From positions 372,001 to 436,000 of the forward strand of contig CAWIRC010000002.1 of NCBI GenBank assembly GCA_963838495.1: 64,000 nucleotides of DNA, given 5' to 3'. The DNA is from JBEKIK01 sp963838495. GTDB lineage: Bacteria > Planctomycetota > Planctomycetia > Pirellulales > Thermoguttaceae. Below the pieces are notes generated by a model. That model did not search any database. It saw only the letters and a list, made by a program, of their open reading frames with translations, and had not been told where the DNA came from. This document shows, piece by piece, positions 1 through 8,990 of the stretch. Numbering within the stretch: position 1 is the stretch's first letter; each line of letters begins with the position of its first letter. Position numbers and translations under genes: made by a program.

Positions 1-7
1 GAACAAA

Positions 8-23
8 AAACCGCTTGCGGTTT
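8..23. repeat. Palindrome AAACCGCTTGCGGTTT
   Basis: A perfect inverted repeat (7-bp arms, TT loop) followed by cgcc. It belongs to a dispersed family also seen near 25096, 25155, 25186, 35705 and, degenerate, near 31211, 41567 and 44225. All lie between genes. Confidence 0.7.
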
Positions 24-44
24 CGCCATAACCGGCATTATTGG

Positions 45-79
45 TAAACTGTAAACCGACAACTGTAAACTGTGAACCG
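45..79. repeat. Heptamer tract upstream of ftsY
   Basis: Five degenerate heptamers in a row (taaactg, taaaccg, acaactg, taaactg, tgaaccg), followed by an A run and the ftsY ATG at 85. The same heptamer type occurs at 22634-22675 beside mcsA. No separate Shine-Dalgarno is visible between tract and start codon. Confidence 0.75.
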
Positions 80-84
80 AAAAA

Positions 85-1007
85 ATGGGTTTCCTCGACA
101 AATTCAAACAAGGCCTGCGAAAAACCGCCCAACTCCTCAACACCGACATCCGCGACATCTTCAAAGGCGCGGGCCGACTGGTCGACGACTCCTTTCTGCA
201 AGACCTCTTCGAAACGCTCATCAAGACCGACATGGGCGTGGTCGCCGCGCAGGAATTGGTGGATGAAATTCGCACAAATTATCATAATCGCATGGTCGAT
301 ATGGATTCCATCCTGGAACTCATCAAGCAAAAGCTCAAAACCCTCCTCGACCAGCCCGCCGAACCCGTCCGTTTCGCCCCTTCCGGCCCCACCGTCATCA
401 TGGTCGCCGGGGTGAACGGCTGCGGTAAAACCACCTCCATCGCCAAGCTGGCGCACATGTTCCTCGCCGATGGAAAAAAGTGATCCTAGGCGCCGCCGAC
501 ACCTTTCGCGCGGCAGCCGTAGCCCAGTTGACCGTTTGGGCCGACCGCCTCAACTGCGAAATCACAACCGGCCCTCCCGGCAGCGATCCCGCCAGCGTGG
601 CGCATCGCACCGTCGCCCGCGCCATCGATTCCAATGCCGACGTTTGCATCGTCGACACCGCCGGACGCCTGCAAACCCAGCAAGGGCTCATGCAGCAACT
701 AAGCAAAATCCATCGCGTCCTCGGCAAGCAGATCCCCGACGCACCGCACGAGGTCCTCCTCGTCCTCGACGCCACCACCGGCCAGAACGGCATCAGCCAG
801 GCAAAACATTTCACCGACGCCGTCAATTGCACCGGCCTCATCCTGGCCAAGCTCGACGGCACCGCCAAGGGCGGCGTCGTTGTCGCCATCCGCAAGCAGG
901 TCGGGCTGCCGGTCAAGTACGTCGGCGTGGGCGAAAAGGCCGAAGACCTCGCCCTTTTCCAGGCCGAACCCTTCGTAGACGCCCTCTTCGAAGACATGAA
1001 AGAATGA
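85..1007 (+). CDS. ftsY: Signal recognition particle receptor FtsY (frameshifted)
   Basis: SRP receptor GTPase that docks SRP-ribosome complexes at the inner membrane. All NG-domain motifs are present: P-loop GVNGCGKTT, DTFRAAAVAQL, DTAGR, TKLD-type LAKLDGTAKGG, and the closing GVGEKAEDL. The acidic A domain is absent, giving a short form of about 308 residues. The gene reads in one frame from 85 to the A run at about 474-479, then hits a stop, and continues one frame back from about 480 to 1007. The junction reads GGA AAA AAG TGA, an in-frame A AAA AAG heptamer, so -1 slippage would restore ...GKKVILGAADTFR. One missing A gives the same result and is the simpler explanation, since many neighbours carry similar indels. 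The start at 85 fits the usual NG-domain beginning MGFLDKFK. Confidence 0.93.
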
Positions 1008-1397
1008 TATCCACCTGACTGATATTATCGTTCAACGCCCTTGCCGGTTTCAGTTAAACCGCAAATCTTTACGTACAGAAATATCCATTAATGAAACTAA
1101 TACGCGTTTTAGCATTACTTTTAACCGCAATGGACGCAAAAAAACGCCTTTTTTCTCCCGTAAGGATCTTCCCAATTGGTAAAGTTTCCCTTACCGGTTA
1201 TCTGGTTTTTCCATTCGCTCTTGTTTTGCGCATTTTCTCATAATTCGCGTTTATATGACCTTCCGATAGGAAACTAATGCTGGTGAGGTACGTTTGTAGC
1301 CTTGCCGTCCCGATTGCGGATCAGCGGGGCTTTTATCTCCCACACCATGTATTCTTGCCTCCGCAAGAACCTGTTTTCCCTTTAGGAGTATCAAACC
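1008..1397. other. Intergenic region without a recognised gene
   Basis: 390 bp between ftsY and the porin gene. AT-richer than its surroundings. No RNA gene, convincing hairpin terminator or ORF with family resemblance was seen; it presumably carries the porin promoter. A Shine-Dalgarno-like taggag at 1382-1387 precedes the porin ATG. Confidence 0.5.
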
Positions 1398-2789
1398 ATG
1401 CGGACTATGAAACTTTTGATTGCCTGCGGCGTATTGGCCTGCATCCTTGTTTCCACAGCCTTTGCCCAAGCTCCAATAGCATCTGATTCCCGTCAATCCT
1501 CTCAATATAACAATATGAATTTCGCCTCCAGCGACACTCCGCCGCCACCTCCCAGCGCCTCCGCTGAAACAGAGAACAAGGCCGAAGCCGCCCCCGCCGC
1601 GGAGGAGAAAAAAGACGAGTCATCTTCCGAGGAGGAAGAAAAGGCCCCCGAACCCCACCGCCTCATCGGACAACTCGGCTGCACCAAGGTAAACATTACC
1701 GGCTGGCTCGACGGCGGAGGAACCATCAATCCCGACTTTCCACCCTCACGCTACAACGGCACCCTCGCACCCAACGATCGAAACGAGTTCCAGTTCAATC
1801 AGCTTTACATGGTCATGGAACGCCCGCTGAAAATCGACGAATGCCACCCCTGGGACATCGGCGCCCGCGTCGATCTGCTCTACGGCACCGACTACATCTA
1901 CTCCGAATCCCTGGGCCTTGAAACCAATCCCGACGGCTCGCCCAAGTGGAACGCCGGCATCGATTACGGCCTGGCCATGCCCCAGGCCTATATTGACATC
2001 GGTTACGATAAATTCGACCTCAAAATCGGCCACTTCTATACCATCCTCGGCTACGAATCCATGATGGCCATCAGCAACTTCTTCTATTCCATGAATTACA
2101 CCCTGCGTTACGCCGAACCCACCACGCACAGCGGCGGCCTGCTCACTTATAAAAAATCCGATGAACTCAGCCTCTACGTCGGCGGAGTGAACGGCCAGGA
2201 CGAAACCGACGGACTCGTCGATTCATTTGGCGTCATCACCGGCTTTGCCTGGACGCCGAAGGATCAGAAATATGCCTTGAATTTCGCCATTATGACCGGC
2301 TGCCTCGATCCGACGACAGCCGATCCGGCCGTTTACGCCCCGCGCACCGAGTTCAGCACCTACTTGACTTACAATTTCAACAAAAAGTGGCAGTCCGTTT
2401 CCCAATGGGACGCCGGCTGGCAGCAAGACTACAATCTCCTCGGCAACACGGCCGACTACTGGAGCTTCACACAATACCTGTTCTACACCATCAACGACTG
2501 CTGGAAGGCGGGCTTCCGCTACGACCTGTTCAACGACGACCAGGGCACCAAACTGGGCGGCCTCCGCTTCGGCGGTCTCCCCGCTGGAAATCCACTCCCC
2601 TTGCCCTCCGGCGATGCCGGCGCGGTCCAGGCCATCACCCTGGGGCTGAACTGGATCCCCAATCCCAATTTCCGACTCCGTCCCGAAGTTCGCTGGGACT
2701 GGTACGGCGGATCAGGAATTCCCCTGTTTGACGACAATAGCAAAAACAGCCAATTCACCATCGCCTGCGACGGCATCATCCAGTTCTAA
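1398..2789 (+). CDS. Outer-membrane beta-barrel porin, BBP2/OmpL-like
   Basis: Predicted outer-membrane porin. Residues 1-23 are a signal peptide (MRTMKLLIACGVLACILVSTAFAQ). A low-complexity Pro/Ala/Glu-rich linker follows (about 45-85), then a long run of alternating aromatic/polar strands typical of a barrel, ending in IIQF with a C-terminal Phe as outer-membrane proteins usually do. Motifs such as WLDGGGTINPD and the GHFYTILGYE segment resemble the putative beta-barrel porin-2 family first described in Rhodopirellula. A Shine-Dalgarno (taggag) lies 10 bp before ATG. It is monocistronic and intact. The substrate cannot be told from sequence. Confidence 0.85.
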   Translation: MRTMKLLIACGVLACILVSTAFAQAPIASDSRQSSQYNNMNFASSDTPPPPPSASAETENKAEAAPAAEEKKDESSSEEEEKAPEPHRLIGQLGCTKVNITGWLDGGGTINPDFPPSRYNGTLAPNDRNEFQFNQLYMVMERPLKIDECHPWDIGARVDLLYGTDYIYSESLGLETNPDGSPKWNAGIDYGLAMPQAYIDIGYDKFDLKIGHFYTILGYESMMAISNFFYSMNYTLRYAEPTTHSGGLLTYKKSDELSLYVGGVNGQDETDGLVDSFGVITGFAWTPKDQKYALNFAIMTGCLDPTTADPAVYAPRTEFSTYLTYNFNKKWQSVSQWDAGWQQDYNLLGNTADYWSFTQYLFYTINDCWKAGFRYDLFNDDQGTKLGGLRFGGLPAGNPLPLPSGDAGAVQAITLGLNWIPNPNFRLRPEVRWDWYGGSGIPLFDDNSKNSQFTIACDGIIQF

Positions 2790-2806
2790 GATACTATCCA
2801 AATAGT

Positions 2807-2846
2807 CCCCTCTCCCTTTGGGAGAGGGTTAGGGTGAGGGTGAGGG
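2807..2846. repeat. CCCTCTCC hairpin repeat, copy 1
   Basis: ccctctcc-ctt-tgggagaggg stem-loop followed by ttagggtgagggtgaggg. First of 11 loci of this family in the window (2807, 14262, 14788, 29377, 31287, 35576, 37275, 39167, 45140, 48683, 50103), all in the same orientation whatever the direction of neighbouring genes. Confidence 0.75.
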
Positions 2847-2940
2847 CTGATTTAATGGAGTATATATAAAAATACGTTTTCAGATAGTTTCTAAATGATC
2901 CTTCTTCACTCACTTCCTCCGTGACCGTGCTTAGAGTTAT

Positions 2941-2980
2941 AAAAAAGGCCCCGGCAACCATCCGCCGGGGCCTTTTTTTT
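2941..2980 (+). terminator. Rho-independent terminator
   Basis: A 9-bp GC stem (ggccccggc / gccggggcc) with an 8-nt loop followed by eight Ts, and flanked upstream by As, so it could work in both directions. It lies between the porin and PII genes. Confidence 0.85.
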
Positions 2981-3063
2981 CGGCCCTTGAATACCGGAAA
3001 AATTCACGCTATCATTAATAATCCTAAAACCGACCCGATCCCCCTCGGCAAGGATTCGTACCC

Positions 3064-3411
3064 ATGAAACTCATTATCGCCGTCATCCAACCCCATCGCC
3101 TCGAAGCCGTCAAGGCCGCACTGGCCGACGTCGAAGTCTTCCGCCTCACTGTCATGGACGTCCAAGGCTTCGGACGCCAACGCGGCCATACCGAGGCCTA
3201 TCGCGGCCACGAATTCTCCGTCAACCTCTTGCGCAAAGTCCAACTCATGATCGCCGTGAATGAAGAATTCCTCGAACCCACCATCGACGCCCTCATGAAA
3301 GGCGGACGCACCGGACCCAGCGGCGAAATCGGCGACGGAAAAATCTTCGTCCTCCCGCTCGAAGATTGCATCCGCATCCGCACCGGCGAACGCGGCGGCG
3401 AAGCCATCTAA
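3064..3411 (+). CDS. glnB: PII nitrogen regulatory protein, GlnB/GlnK-like
   Basis: Small trimeric PII signalling protein (115 residues, family about 112) that senses ATP/ADP and 2-oxoglutarate. The T-loop GFGRQRGHTEAYRGHEF is at residues 35-51 and the signature GDGKIFVLPLEDCIRIRTGE is near the C-terminus. Two oddities are visible. Residue 51, the uridylylated Tyr of enterobacterial GlnB, is Phe, while Tyr46 is kept. The B-loop reads TGPSGEIGDGKIF, three residues longer than the usual TGxxGDGKIF. No amtB or glnA lies next to it. The gene follows a strong terminator, so it has its own promoter. Regulation by uridylylation at position 51 is excluded by the residue seen; regulation by ligands remains possible. 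Confidence 0.93.
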   Translation: MKLIIAVIQPHRLEAVKAALADVEVFRLTVMDVQGFGRQRGHTEAYRGHEFSVNLLRKVQLMIAVNEEFLEPTIDALMKGGRTGPSGEIGDGKIFVLPLEDCIRIRTGERGGEAI

Positions 3412-3444
3412 ATCCCACGCCGCAATACCCCAACCGCTTCCTAA

Positions 3445-3479
3445 AACAGTTTTCAGTTCTCGGTTTTCAGTCCTCAGTT
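3445..3479. repeat. Heptamer tract downstream of the PII gene
   Basis: Five heptamers ending in gtt/gtc (aacagtt, ttcagtt, ctcggtt, ttcagtc, ctcagtt). In reverse complement they belong to the aactgaa-like type seen beside ftsY and mcsA. An 8-bp-period tract (taatcatc, caatcatc, tagtcatc) follows at about 3514-3537. Confidence 0.65.
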
Positions 3480-3566
3480 CATCCTTCAAAACCGGGCCAT
3501 AAATTGCCCAACCCTAATCATCCAATCATCTAGTCATCTTTCACCCCACTCTTTCGTCATTTTGCT

Positions 3567-3601
3567 TTCTGCCTTCTTCATTCTGCACTCTTCATTCTCC
3601 G
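3567..3601. repeat. Heptamer tract overlapping the 3' end of tatC
   Basis: Five heptamers (ttctgcc, ttcttca, ttctgca, ctcttca, ttctccg). On the minus strand it encodes the last residues and stop of tatC, so the repeat replaces or extends the natural C-terminus. Confidence 0.75.
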
Positions 3602-4612
3602 CCGCGGTATGTACTTGCACAGAAATATGCCGAAAAAATACAAAAAAGTCAGCGGTATCCCTAGGAAAAATTGGCTGAACGGGTCGGGCGGCGTCAGCAT
3701 CGTGGCCGCGATCCAAATAATCAAGACCGCTATCTTCCAGTGCTTGCTGAACATCCCCGTGGTCACTATCCCCGTCCGCTCCAAAAAATACATCACCAGC
3801 GGCAATTGAAATCCTATCCCGAATCCCACCGGCAAAATCAAGGCAAAGCCGATCCACTCGCTGATCCGCGGATCGAGCTCGATCCCCAGCCAATTGTTCA
3901 CGCTGAATAGAAAATTCAACACCGGCTCGAACACGAATGAAAAGGCCACGCAAGCCCCCAAAAAAAACAGCCCTATGCTGATCGGCAGATAAAGGTGAAC
4001 GTATTTTTTCTCGTGCGGGTAAAGCCCCGCCGCCACGAAAATCCAAATCTGGTAAAAAATCCAGGGGCTGGATATTAGCAGCCCCACCAGGATCGCCGCC
4101 TTTACATATATCCCAAAACCCTCCCAAACGCTGAAACTCTTAAGATGCACCCGCGGATCGTCGGCCGATTTACGCCACAGCAAAACGTGAATCAACCCCT
4201 TTTCCTGCCCCTGGCCCGGCTCTTTCTGCGCCTGAATTTTCGCAATCTCCTGCGGATAAGCCGTTTTCAGTTGCGCCTCCAGCTCTCCTGCATCGATGTA
4301 CACGTCTTCGGCGATCATGCCTTTGGATTTGGCGGCCTCCAGGATCTTTTCCTCTTTCTCCCCGTTCTCGCCGCTTTGCCCCCCGAGCGCCGCGATCTTC
4401 GCCTCCGTGTCTCTCTGGTAATGCTTCGACAACGCGCTGGTCAATGGCCGTTGTATCAAGTTCACCACTTGCCCGCCCAAAATCATGCCGATTATGATCC
4501 CCGCCATCAAACCCAAAATGGCCCTCCATAATCGCATCCGCAACTCCTCGAGGTGCTCCCCGAAGGTCATGGTGCTGTCGGCAAACAGGTCTTCATCGTA
4601 TTGCTTGCGCAT
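3578..4612 (-). CDS. tatC: Sec-independent protein translocase TatC
   Basis: Core membrane subunit of the Tat translocase, which recognises twin-arginine signal peptides of folded proteins. The start chosen (ATG ending at 4612) gives MRKQYDED..., 16 residues before the conserved TFGEHLEELRMRLWR. The reading frame is open further upstream (ATGs at 4642, 4687, 4747), but those beyond 4664 would overlap the divergent manA. Six membrane segments are recognisable. Between the first two lies an unusual, charged insert of about 100 residues rich in Glu, Gln and Lys, which would sit on the periplasmic side. The stop codon and the last residues (MKSAE) come from the heptamer repeat at 3567-3601. No tatA is adjacent. 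Confidence 0.9.
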   Translation of the reverse strand: MRKQYDEDLFADSTMTFGEHLEELRMRLWRAILGLMAGIIIGMILGGQVVNLIQRPLTSALSKHYQRDTEAKIAALGGQSGENGEKEEKILEAAKSKGMIAEDVYIDAGELEAQLKTAYPQEIAKIQAQKEPGQGQEKGLIHVLLWRKSADDPRVHLKSFSVWEGFGIYVKAAILVGLLISSPWIFYQIWIFVAAGLYPHEKKYVHLYLPISIGLFFLGACVAFSFVFEPVLNFLFSVNNWLGIELDPRISEWIGFALILPVGFGIGFQLPLVMYFLERTGIVTTGMFSKHWKIAVLIIWIAATMLTPPDPFSQFFLGIPLTFLYFFGIFLCKYIPRRRMKSAE

Positions 4613-4663
4613 AATATCTATAGTATCATCATAATCTCCCATAAACAATGACAACCAATTATC

Positions 4664-5631
4664 ATGCTTTATCCACTCCGTTTTCATCCGCTCTACAAAC
4701 AATATCTCTGGGGTGGCCGGAAATTCGAGACCTCCCTGGGCAGGCATCTGCGCCCGGCGAAAACTTCGCCGAAAGTTGGGAAATCGCCGACCACGGCAAC
4801 AATCAAAGCCTTGTTCGCTGGGGCCCCTTGGCCGGCGCCGCGCTGGGCGAGTTGGTCGCTCGCCAGGGCCGGGAACTCCTCGGCCGCCACTATCCCCAAC
4901 CCCGCTTCCCGCTCATCGCCAAGTTCCTCGACGCCCGCCAAACCCTCTCCGTGCAGGTCCATCCCAACGACGCACAGGCCGCCAGACTCCATCCCCCGGA
5001 TTCAGGCAAATCCGAAGCCTGGATCGTCTTGGAAACCCAACCAGAGAGCCTGATCTATGCCGGGCTGAAACCGGGCGTTGACCGCCCCGTGCTGGAACAC
5101 GCACTTCACCAGGGTCGCTGCGCCGATTGCCTGCACTCCTTCCATCCGCAACCGGGCGATTGCGTCTTTCTCCCCGCTGGCACGGTCCACTCTTTAGGCG
5201 CAGGCCTGCTCGTGGCCGAGATCCAGCAATCCAGCGACACCACCTTCCGCCTCTTCGACTGGAACCGCCTCGGACCCGACGGCAAACCCCGCCCCTTGCA
5301 CGTCGAGCAGGCTTTAAACGCGGTCAATTTCCAGATGGGACCCGTCGATCCGCAACCGGCACACTCCCCCGACAGCCGCGGGGCAAGCCGCCTCGTGGTC
5401 TGCGAAAAGTTCCTCCTCGATAAACTCGACCTCCACGCCCCAATCAAAATCGGCGGCGACGAACGCTGCCATATCATTATCGTCCTCGAAGGCTCCCTGC
5501 TCCTCGATGGCGATCCCGCCCCGGCGCCCATCTCCCGCGGCGACGCCGCCCTGATCCCCGCCCGCCTCGGCCCCCTAAACTTAACGCCGCAAAAAACCGC
5601 ACTCGCCCTGGATGCCTTTCTCCCCGATTAA
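4664..5631 (+). CDS. manA: Mannose-6-phosphate isomerase, class I (frameshifted)
   Basis: Zinc enzyme interconverting mannose-6-P and fructose-6-P; it feeds GDP-mannose and polysaccharide synthesis. The N-terminus MLYPLRFHPLYKQYLWGG starts at 4664. At about 4753-4755 the frame must move back by one (CCC where CCCC is needed) to join PGENFAESWEIADH. Metal-site features visible are VQVHPND (Gln and His), a Glu in SEAWIVLE, and the cupin motif LPAGTVHSLG. About 322 residues after correction, normal for the short Bacillus-type ManA. Divergent from tatC with only about 50 bp between them, so both promoters must be compact. Confidence 0.88.
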
Positions 5632-5897
5632 TTACACCGCCTGTAGCGATTATGCCGCCCATACAGGCCCGCCAATTCCTTTATAACGGCAATATCTCCT
5701 TTTCTAGTGCCGCGAGAAACCTGTCCGGCGGCCCCCATGCTAAATGCTAGATTTATATTATCCAATGATTGCGCTCGTGAAAATAAAAAATTGCACGTCG
5801 TCGATTTTTCGATGCTTCCTTGGCATAATGTGCCGCAGGCTCGACATCCGCGCAAAACACGGGCGCACTAAAATATTCGGGATAAAGGGGCAGCTCG

Positions 5898-8800
5898 ATG
5901 AACTTCGCTTCGGCGCTGGGCGGAATCTACAATAAATGGAAAAAAGGATTGAAATGGCAGTTCGGCGTCGCCGCAGCCGTGCTCGCCGCTGGACTGCTGA
6001 TCTCCTTAATCACATTCTTCCAGTATAAGCACTGGGAGTTCGAGCGCGCTCATCGGGAGTTCGAGCGGGCCAGCCACAATCGGTTCATGGCCTTAAAAAA
6101 GATTCTGGACATCGACTATCAGGCGCTTAAGTCGGTCGTAACGTTCTACGACAGCTCCGATACGGTCGAGCCGCATGAATTCGCTTCTTTTGCGGGCCAA
6201 TTAATCGAAAATAATTCCAGCATGAGCTCCTTGCAGTGGGTGCCTCTGGTAACACTGCCGCAAGAAGCCGCATTTAAAAACGATGCCAAATTGAATGGAA
6301 TGCCGGATTTCAAAATCCTGGAAGCCCGTGACGGCGACCTGCTCGAAGCCCCCGCACGGGAAGAATTCTACCCGATTTATTACATCGTACCGCAAGAAAA
6401 GTTTGCCTCTTCCATCGGATATGATCTGGCTTCGGTTCCAGTCTGTCTGGAGGCCATGCACAAGGCCTGCAATACGGGAAAATTGGCATCCACGCCGGAA
6501 ATTATTTTGCCCGGTGAAAAAAACCGGCAACCCGAATTGTGGGTTTTTCTTCCCGTCTACAAACAGAAAGCTCCCCATGACAGCGTCGAAGACCGGCGAA
6601 AATACTTGCAGGGATTCGCCGTGGGAACAGTGCTCATCGGCGGAATGGTGGAGGAAAGCTTTAAAACCTTGATGCCCGCGGGCATCGATATATACATATT
6701 TGAAGGCCTGACCGTGTCCAAAGCCGGGATCATATTCTATCATCCATCTCGAATGCACGGCACCGATTATCATACAGTCGATGTGGAAAAAATAATTCGA
6801 CAAGCAAGTATGAGTTATTCAGATACGCTTCTTATCGCCGAACAAAATTGGACTGTTGTTTGCCTTCCCTCGCCCGAGTTCATTTCCGCAAAAATTACAT
6901 GGCAGCCTTGGGTGGTTGGGTTAGGGGGTTTGCTGCTCTCCGCGCTGCTGGCCTCCTATCTCCTCTCCATCGCCGTTCGCAACGAAAAAACCGCCCATCT
7001 CGCAGCCATCTTGGCCGCCACAAATCAAAAACTAAAGTGCGAAATCATCGACCGCATGATCGCCGAGGAGCTTTCCCAGCGGGAAAACGCCAAACTCTCG
7101 GCCATGATTTCCGCCATGGAAGAAGGCGTCGTCTTCGCCAACGCCGACAATACAATCATTGAAATAAACAATTACTTGTGTCAATTCCTGGGAAAAACGC
7201 GCAAAGAAATCATCGGTAAACATATCGAGGATTTCCATCCCCTCGAACAACTGAATAAAATCCTTTCCCGCATCGAAAAGTTCCGAAAAGAAATCGTTCC
7301 CAGCCCTTTCGTGATTCAACGACCCCTCGGCGACAAAGAAGTCATCCTCCGCATGCAGCCCATCTATCGCGACGGCAAATACGACGGAGTCTTGCTCAAC
7401 GTTATCGATGTCTCCGAACTCGTCGAGGCACGCCGCCAGGCCGAAGCCGCCAACAAGGCCAAAAGCAGGTTCCTCGCCACCATGAGCCATGAAATGCGCA
7501 CACCCATGGCCGCCATCCTCGGCTACAACGACCTCCTCATGGACCCCAAAATCGACTCCAGCGCCAGGAACAATTACCTCATGGTTATCCGCCGAAACGG
7601 AGAAAAACTGCTCCTCCTCATCAACGATATCCTCGACCTCTCCAAAATCGAAGCCGGAAAAATTACCCTCAACATCCAGCGCTGCAATCTGGTCTCTATG
7701 CTGGCCGAAGTGGCGGGCATGATGCGCCCACGCGCCGAACTCCGCGGCGACATGCTCTCCGTCGAATATATGACCGAACTCCCCGAAACCATCCTCATCG
7801 ACGCCAACCGCCTGCGCCAGGCTATCGTGAACATCGTGGGAAACGCCGTTAAATTCACCGAAAACGGCCAAGTCCGCATCAAAGTCCATTTCCTCCCCCA
7901 CTGGCGCGACAACCGCCCCGCCGTCAAAATCGACGTCGCCGACACCGGCATCGGCATCTCCGAAGAATTCCTCTCACATCTCTTTCAACCCTTCAACCAA
8001 GGCGACGCGGCCACATCGCAAAAATACGGCGGCACCGGCCTGGGACTGGCCATCTCCAAGCACATCCTCGAATTGCTGGAAGGCGAACTTGCCGTCAAAA
8101 GCGTACGCGGCGGCGGAAGCACCTTCACCATCATCATCCCCGCGGGCGATCTAATGGGAGTCAAAATCTTTCAAAAACCCCAGGAAATCATCGAAGATCC
8201 CGGACCGAATAATTACCCCCATGACTCCCAGAATCTTTCCGGTCTGAAAATCCTCCTCGCCGAAGACAATTTCGACAACCAGGAACTTATCAAAATCACC
8301 CTGTCCAGGGCCGGAGCAAAGGTCGCTATCGCCGAAAACGGCCGCATCGCCGTGGAAAAAGCCCTAAATGAATCCTTCGACGTCATACTCATGGACCTCA
8401 ACATGCCCGACATGGACGGCTACGAGGCCACGCGCCTCCTGCGCAGCCGGGGCTATGACCGCCCCATCCTGGCCTTGACCGCAAACGTCATGTCCGACGA
8501 CCGCGAGCGCTGCCTCGCCGCCGGCTGCAACGACCACCTCGGTAAACCGATCGACAATATGCAAATGTTGCGCACCATCGCCTGGCACGCCGGAAAAGTC
8601 ATCCCCGAATCGGCCGACTTCTCCCCCAATATTAAAAAAATTCCCCCCGGCAATGAAAATGAAATCATTTCCCTCTACGCCGATGATCCCGACATCATGC
8701 CCATCCTCGGCGGGTACGTCAATCGCCTCGCCGCCCAAGTCGATGAAATGCGCACGGCCCTGGGAAATGCCCAATTCGCGGATCTCCATCGCCTGGCGCA

Positions 8801-8990
8801 TAAATTGAAAGGATCGGGAGGAAATTATGGATTCCCCATGTTGTCCCACGCGGCCAAAAAATTGGAAGACGCCGCCAAAATCCAAGACCTGGAGTCGGCC
8901 GGCAAAACTTTGCATAATCTCGCATTGTTGTGCCAGGCCATCGAAAAGGGATCTCGTATTTACAATCCCCCCGGAGCAGTTCTACCATGA
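5898..8990 (+). CDS. Hybrid sensor histidine kinase: CHASE-PAS-HisKA-HATPase-REC-HPt
   Basis: A 1030-residue membrane sensor kinase. A transmembrane helix (about 21-42) and a second (about 338-358) flank an extracellular CHASE domain. Then come a PAS domain (about 395-505), a HisKA domain with phospho-acceptor His531 in MSHEMRTP, a HATPase with N box NIVGNAVKF, DTGIGIS and GGTGLGLAIS, a receiver with phospho-Asp833 (LMDLNMPDMDG), and an HPt domain with His968 (HRLAHKLKGSGG). The internal relay His-Asp-His suggests that phosphate goes out to a separate receiver. The obvious candidate is the next gene, whose ATG overlaps this stop codon (ATGA). A purine-rich aaagggg precedes the start. The CHASE ligand is unknown. 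Confidence 0.93.
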   Translation: MNFASALGGIYNKWKKGLKWQFGVAAAVLAAGLLISLITFFQYKHWEFERAHREFERASHNRFMALKKILDIDYQALKSVVTFYDSSDTVEPHEFASFAGQLIENNSSMSSLQWVPLVTLPQEAAFKNDAKLNGMPDFKILEARDGDLLEAPAREEFYPIYYIVPQEKFASSIGYDLASVPVCLEAMHKACNTGKLASTPEIILPGEKNRQPELWVFLPVYKQKAPHDSVEDRRKYLQGFAVGTVLIGGMVEESFKTLMPAGIDIYIFEGLTVSKAGIIFYHPSRMHGTDYHTVDVEKIIRQASMSYSDTLLIAEQNWTVVCLPSPEFISAKITWQPWVVGLGGLLLSALLASYLLSIAVRNEKTAHLAAILAATNQKLKCEIIDRMIAEELSQRENAKLSAMISAMEEGVVFANADNTIIEINNYLCQFLGKTRKEIIGKHIEDFHPLEQLNKILSRIEKFRKEIVPSPFVIQRPLGDKEVILRMQPIYRDGKYDGVLLNVIDVSELVEARRQAEAANKAKSRFLATMSHEMRTPMAAILGYNDLLMDPKIDSSARNNYLMVIRRNGEKLLLLINDILDLSKIEAGKITLNIQRCNLVSMLAEVAGMMRPRAELRGDMLSVEYMTELPETILIDANRLRQAIVNIVGNAVKFTENGQVRIKVHFLPHWRDNRPAVKIDVADTGIGISEEFLSHLFQPFNQGDAATSQKYGGTGLGLAISKHILELLEGELAVKSVRGGGSTFTIIIPAGDLMGVKIFQKPQEIIEDPGPNNYPHDSQNLSGLKILLAEDNFDNQELIKITLSRAGAKVAIAENGRIAVEKALNESFDVILMDLNMPDMDGYEATRLLRSRGYDRPILALTANVMSDDRERCLAAGCNDHLGKPIDNMQMLRTIAWHAGKVIPESADFSPNIKKIPPGNENEIISLYADDPDIMPILGGYVNRLAAQVDEMRTALGNAQFADLHRLAHKLKGSGGNYGFPMLSHAAKKLEDAAKIQDLESAGKTLHNLALLCQAIEKGSRIYNPPGAVLP

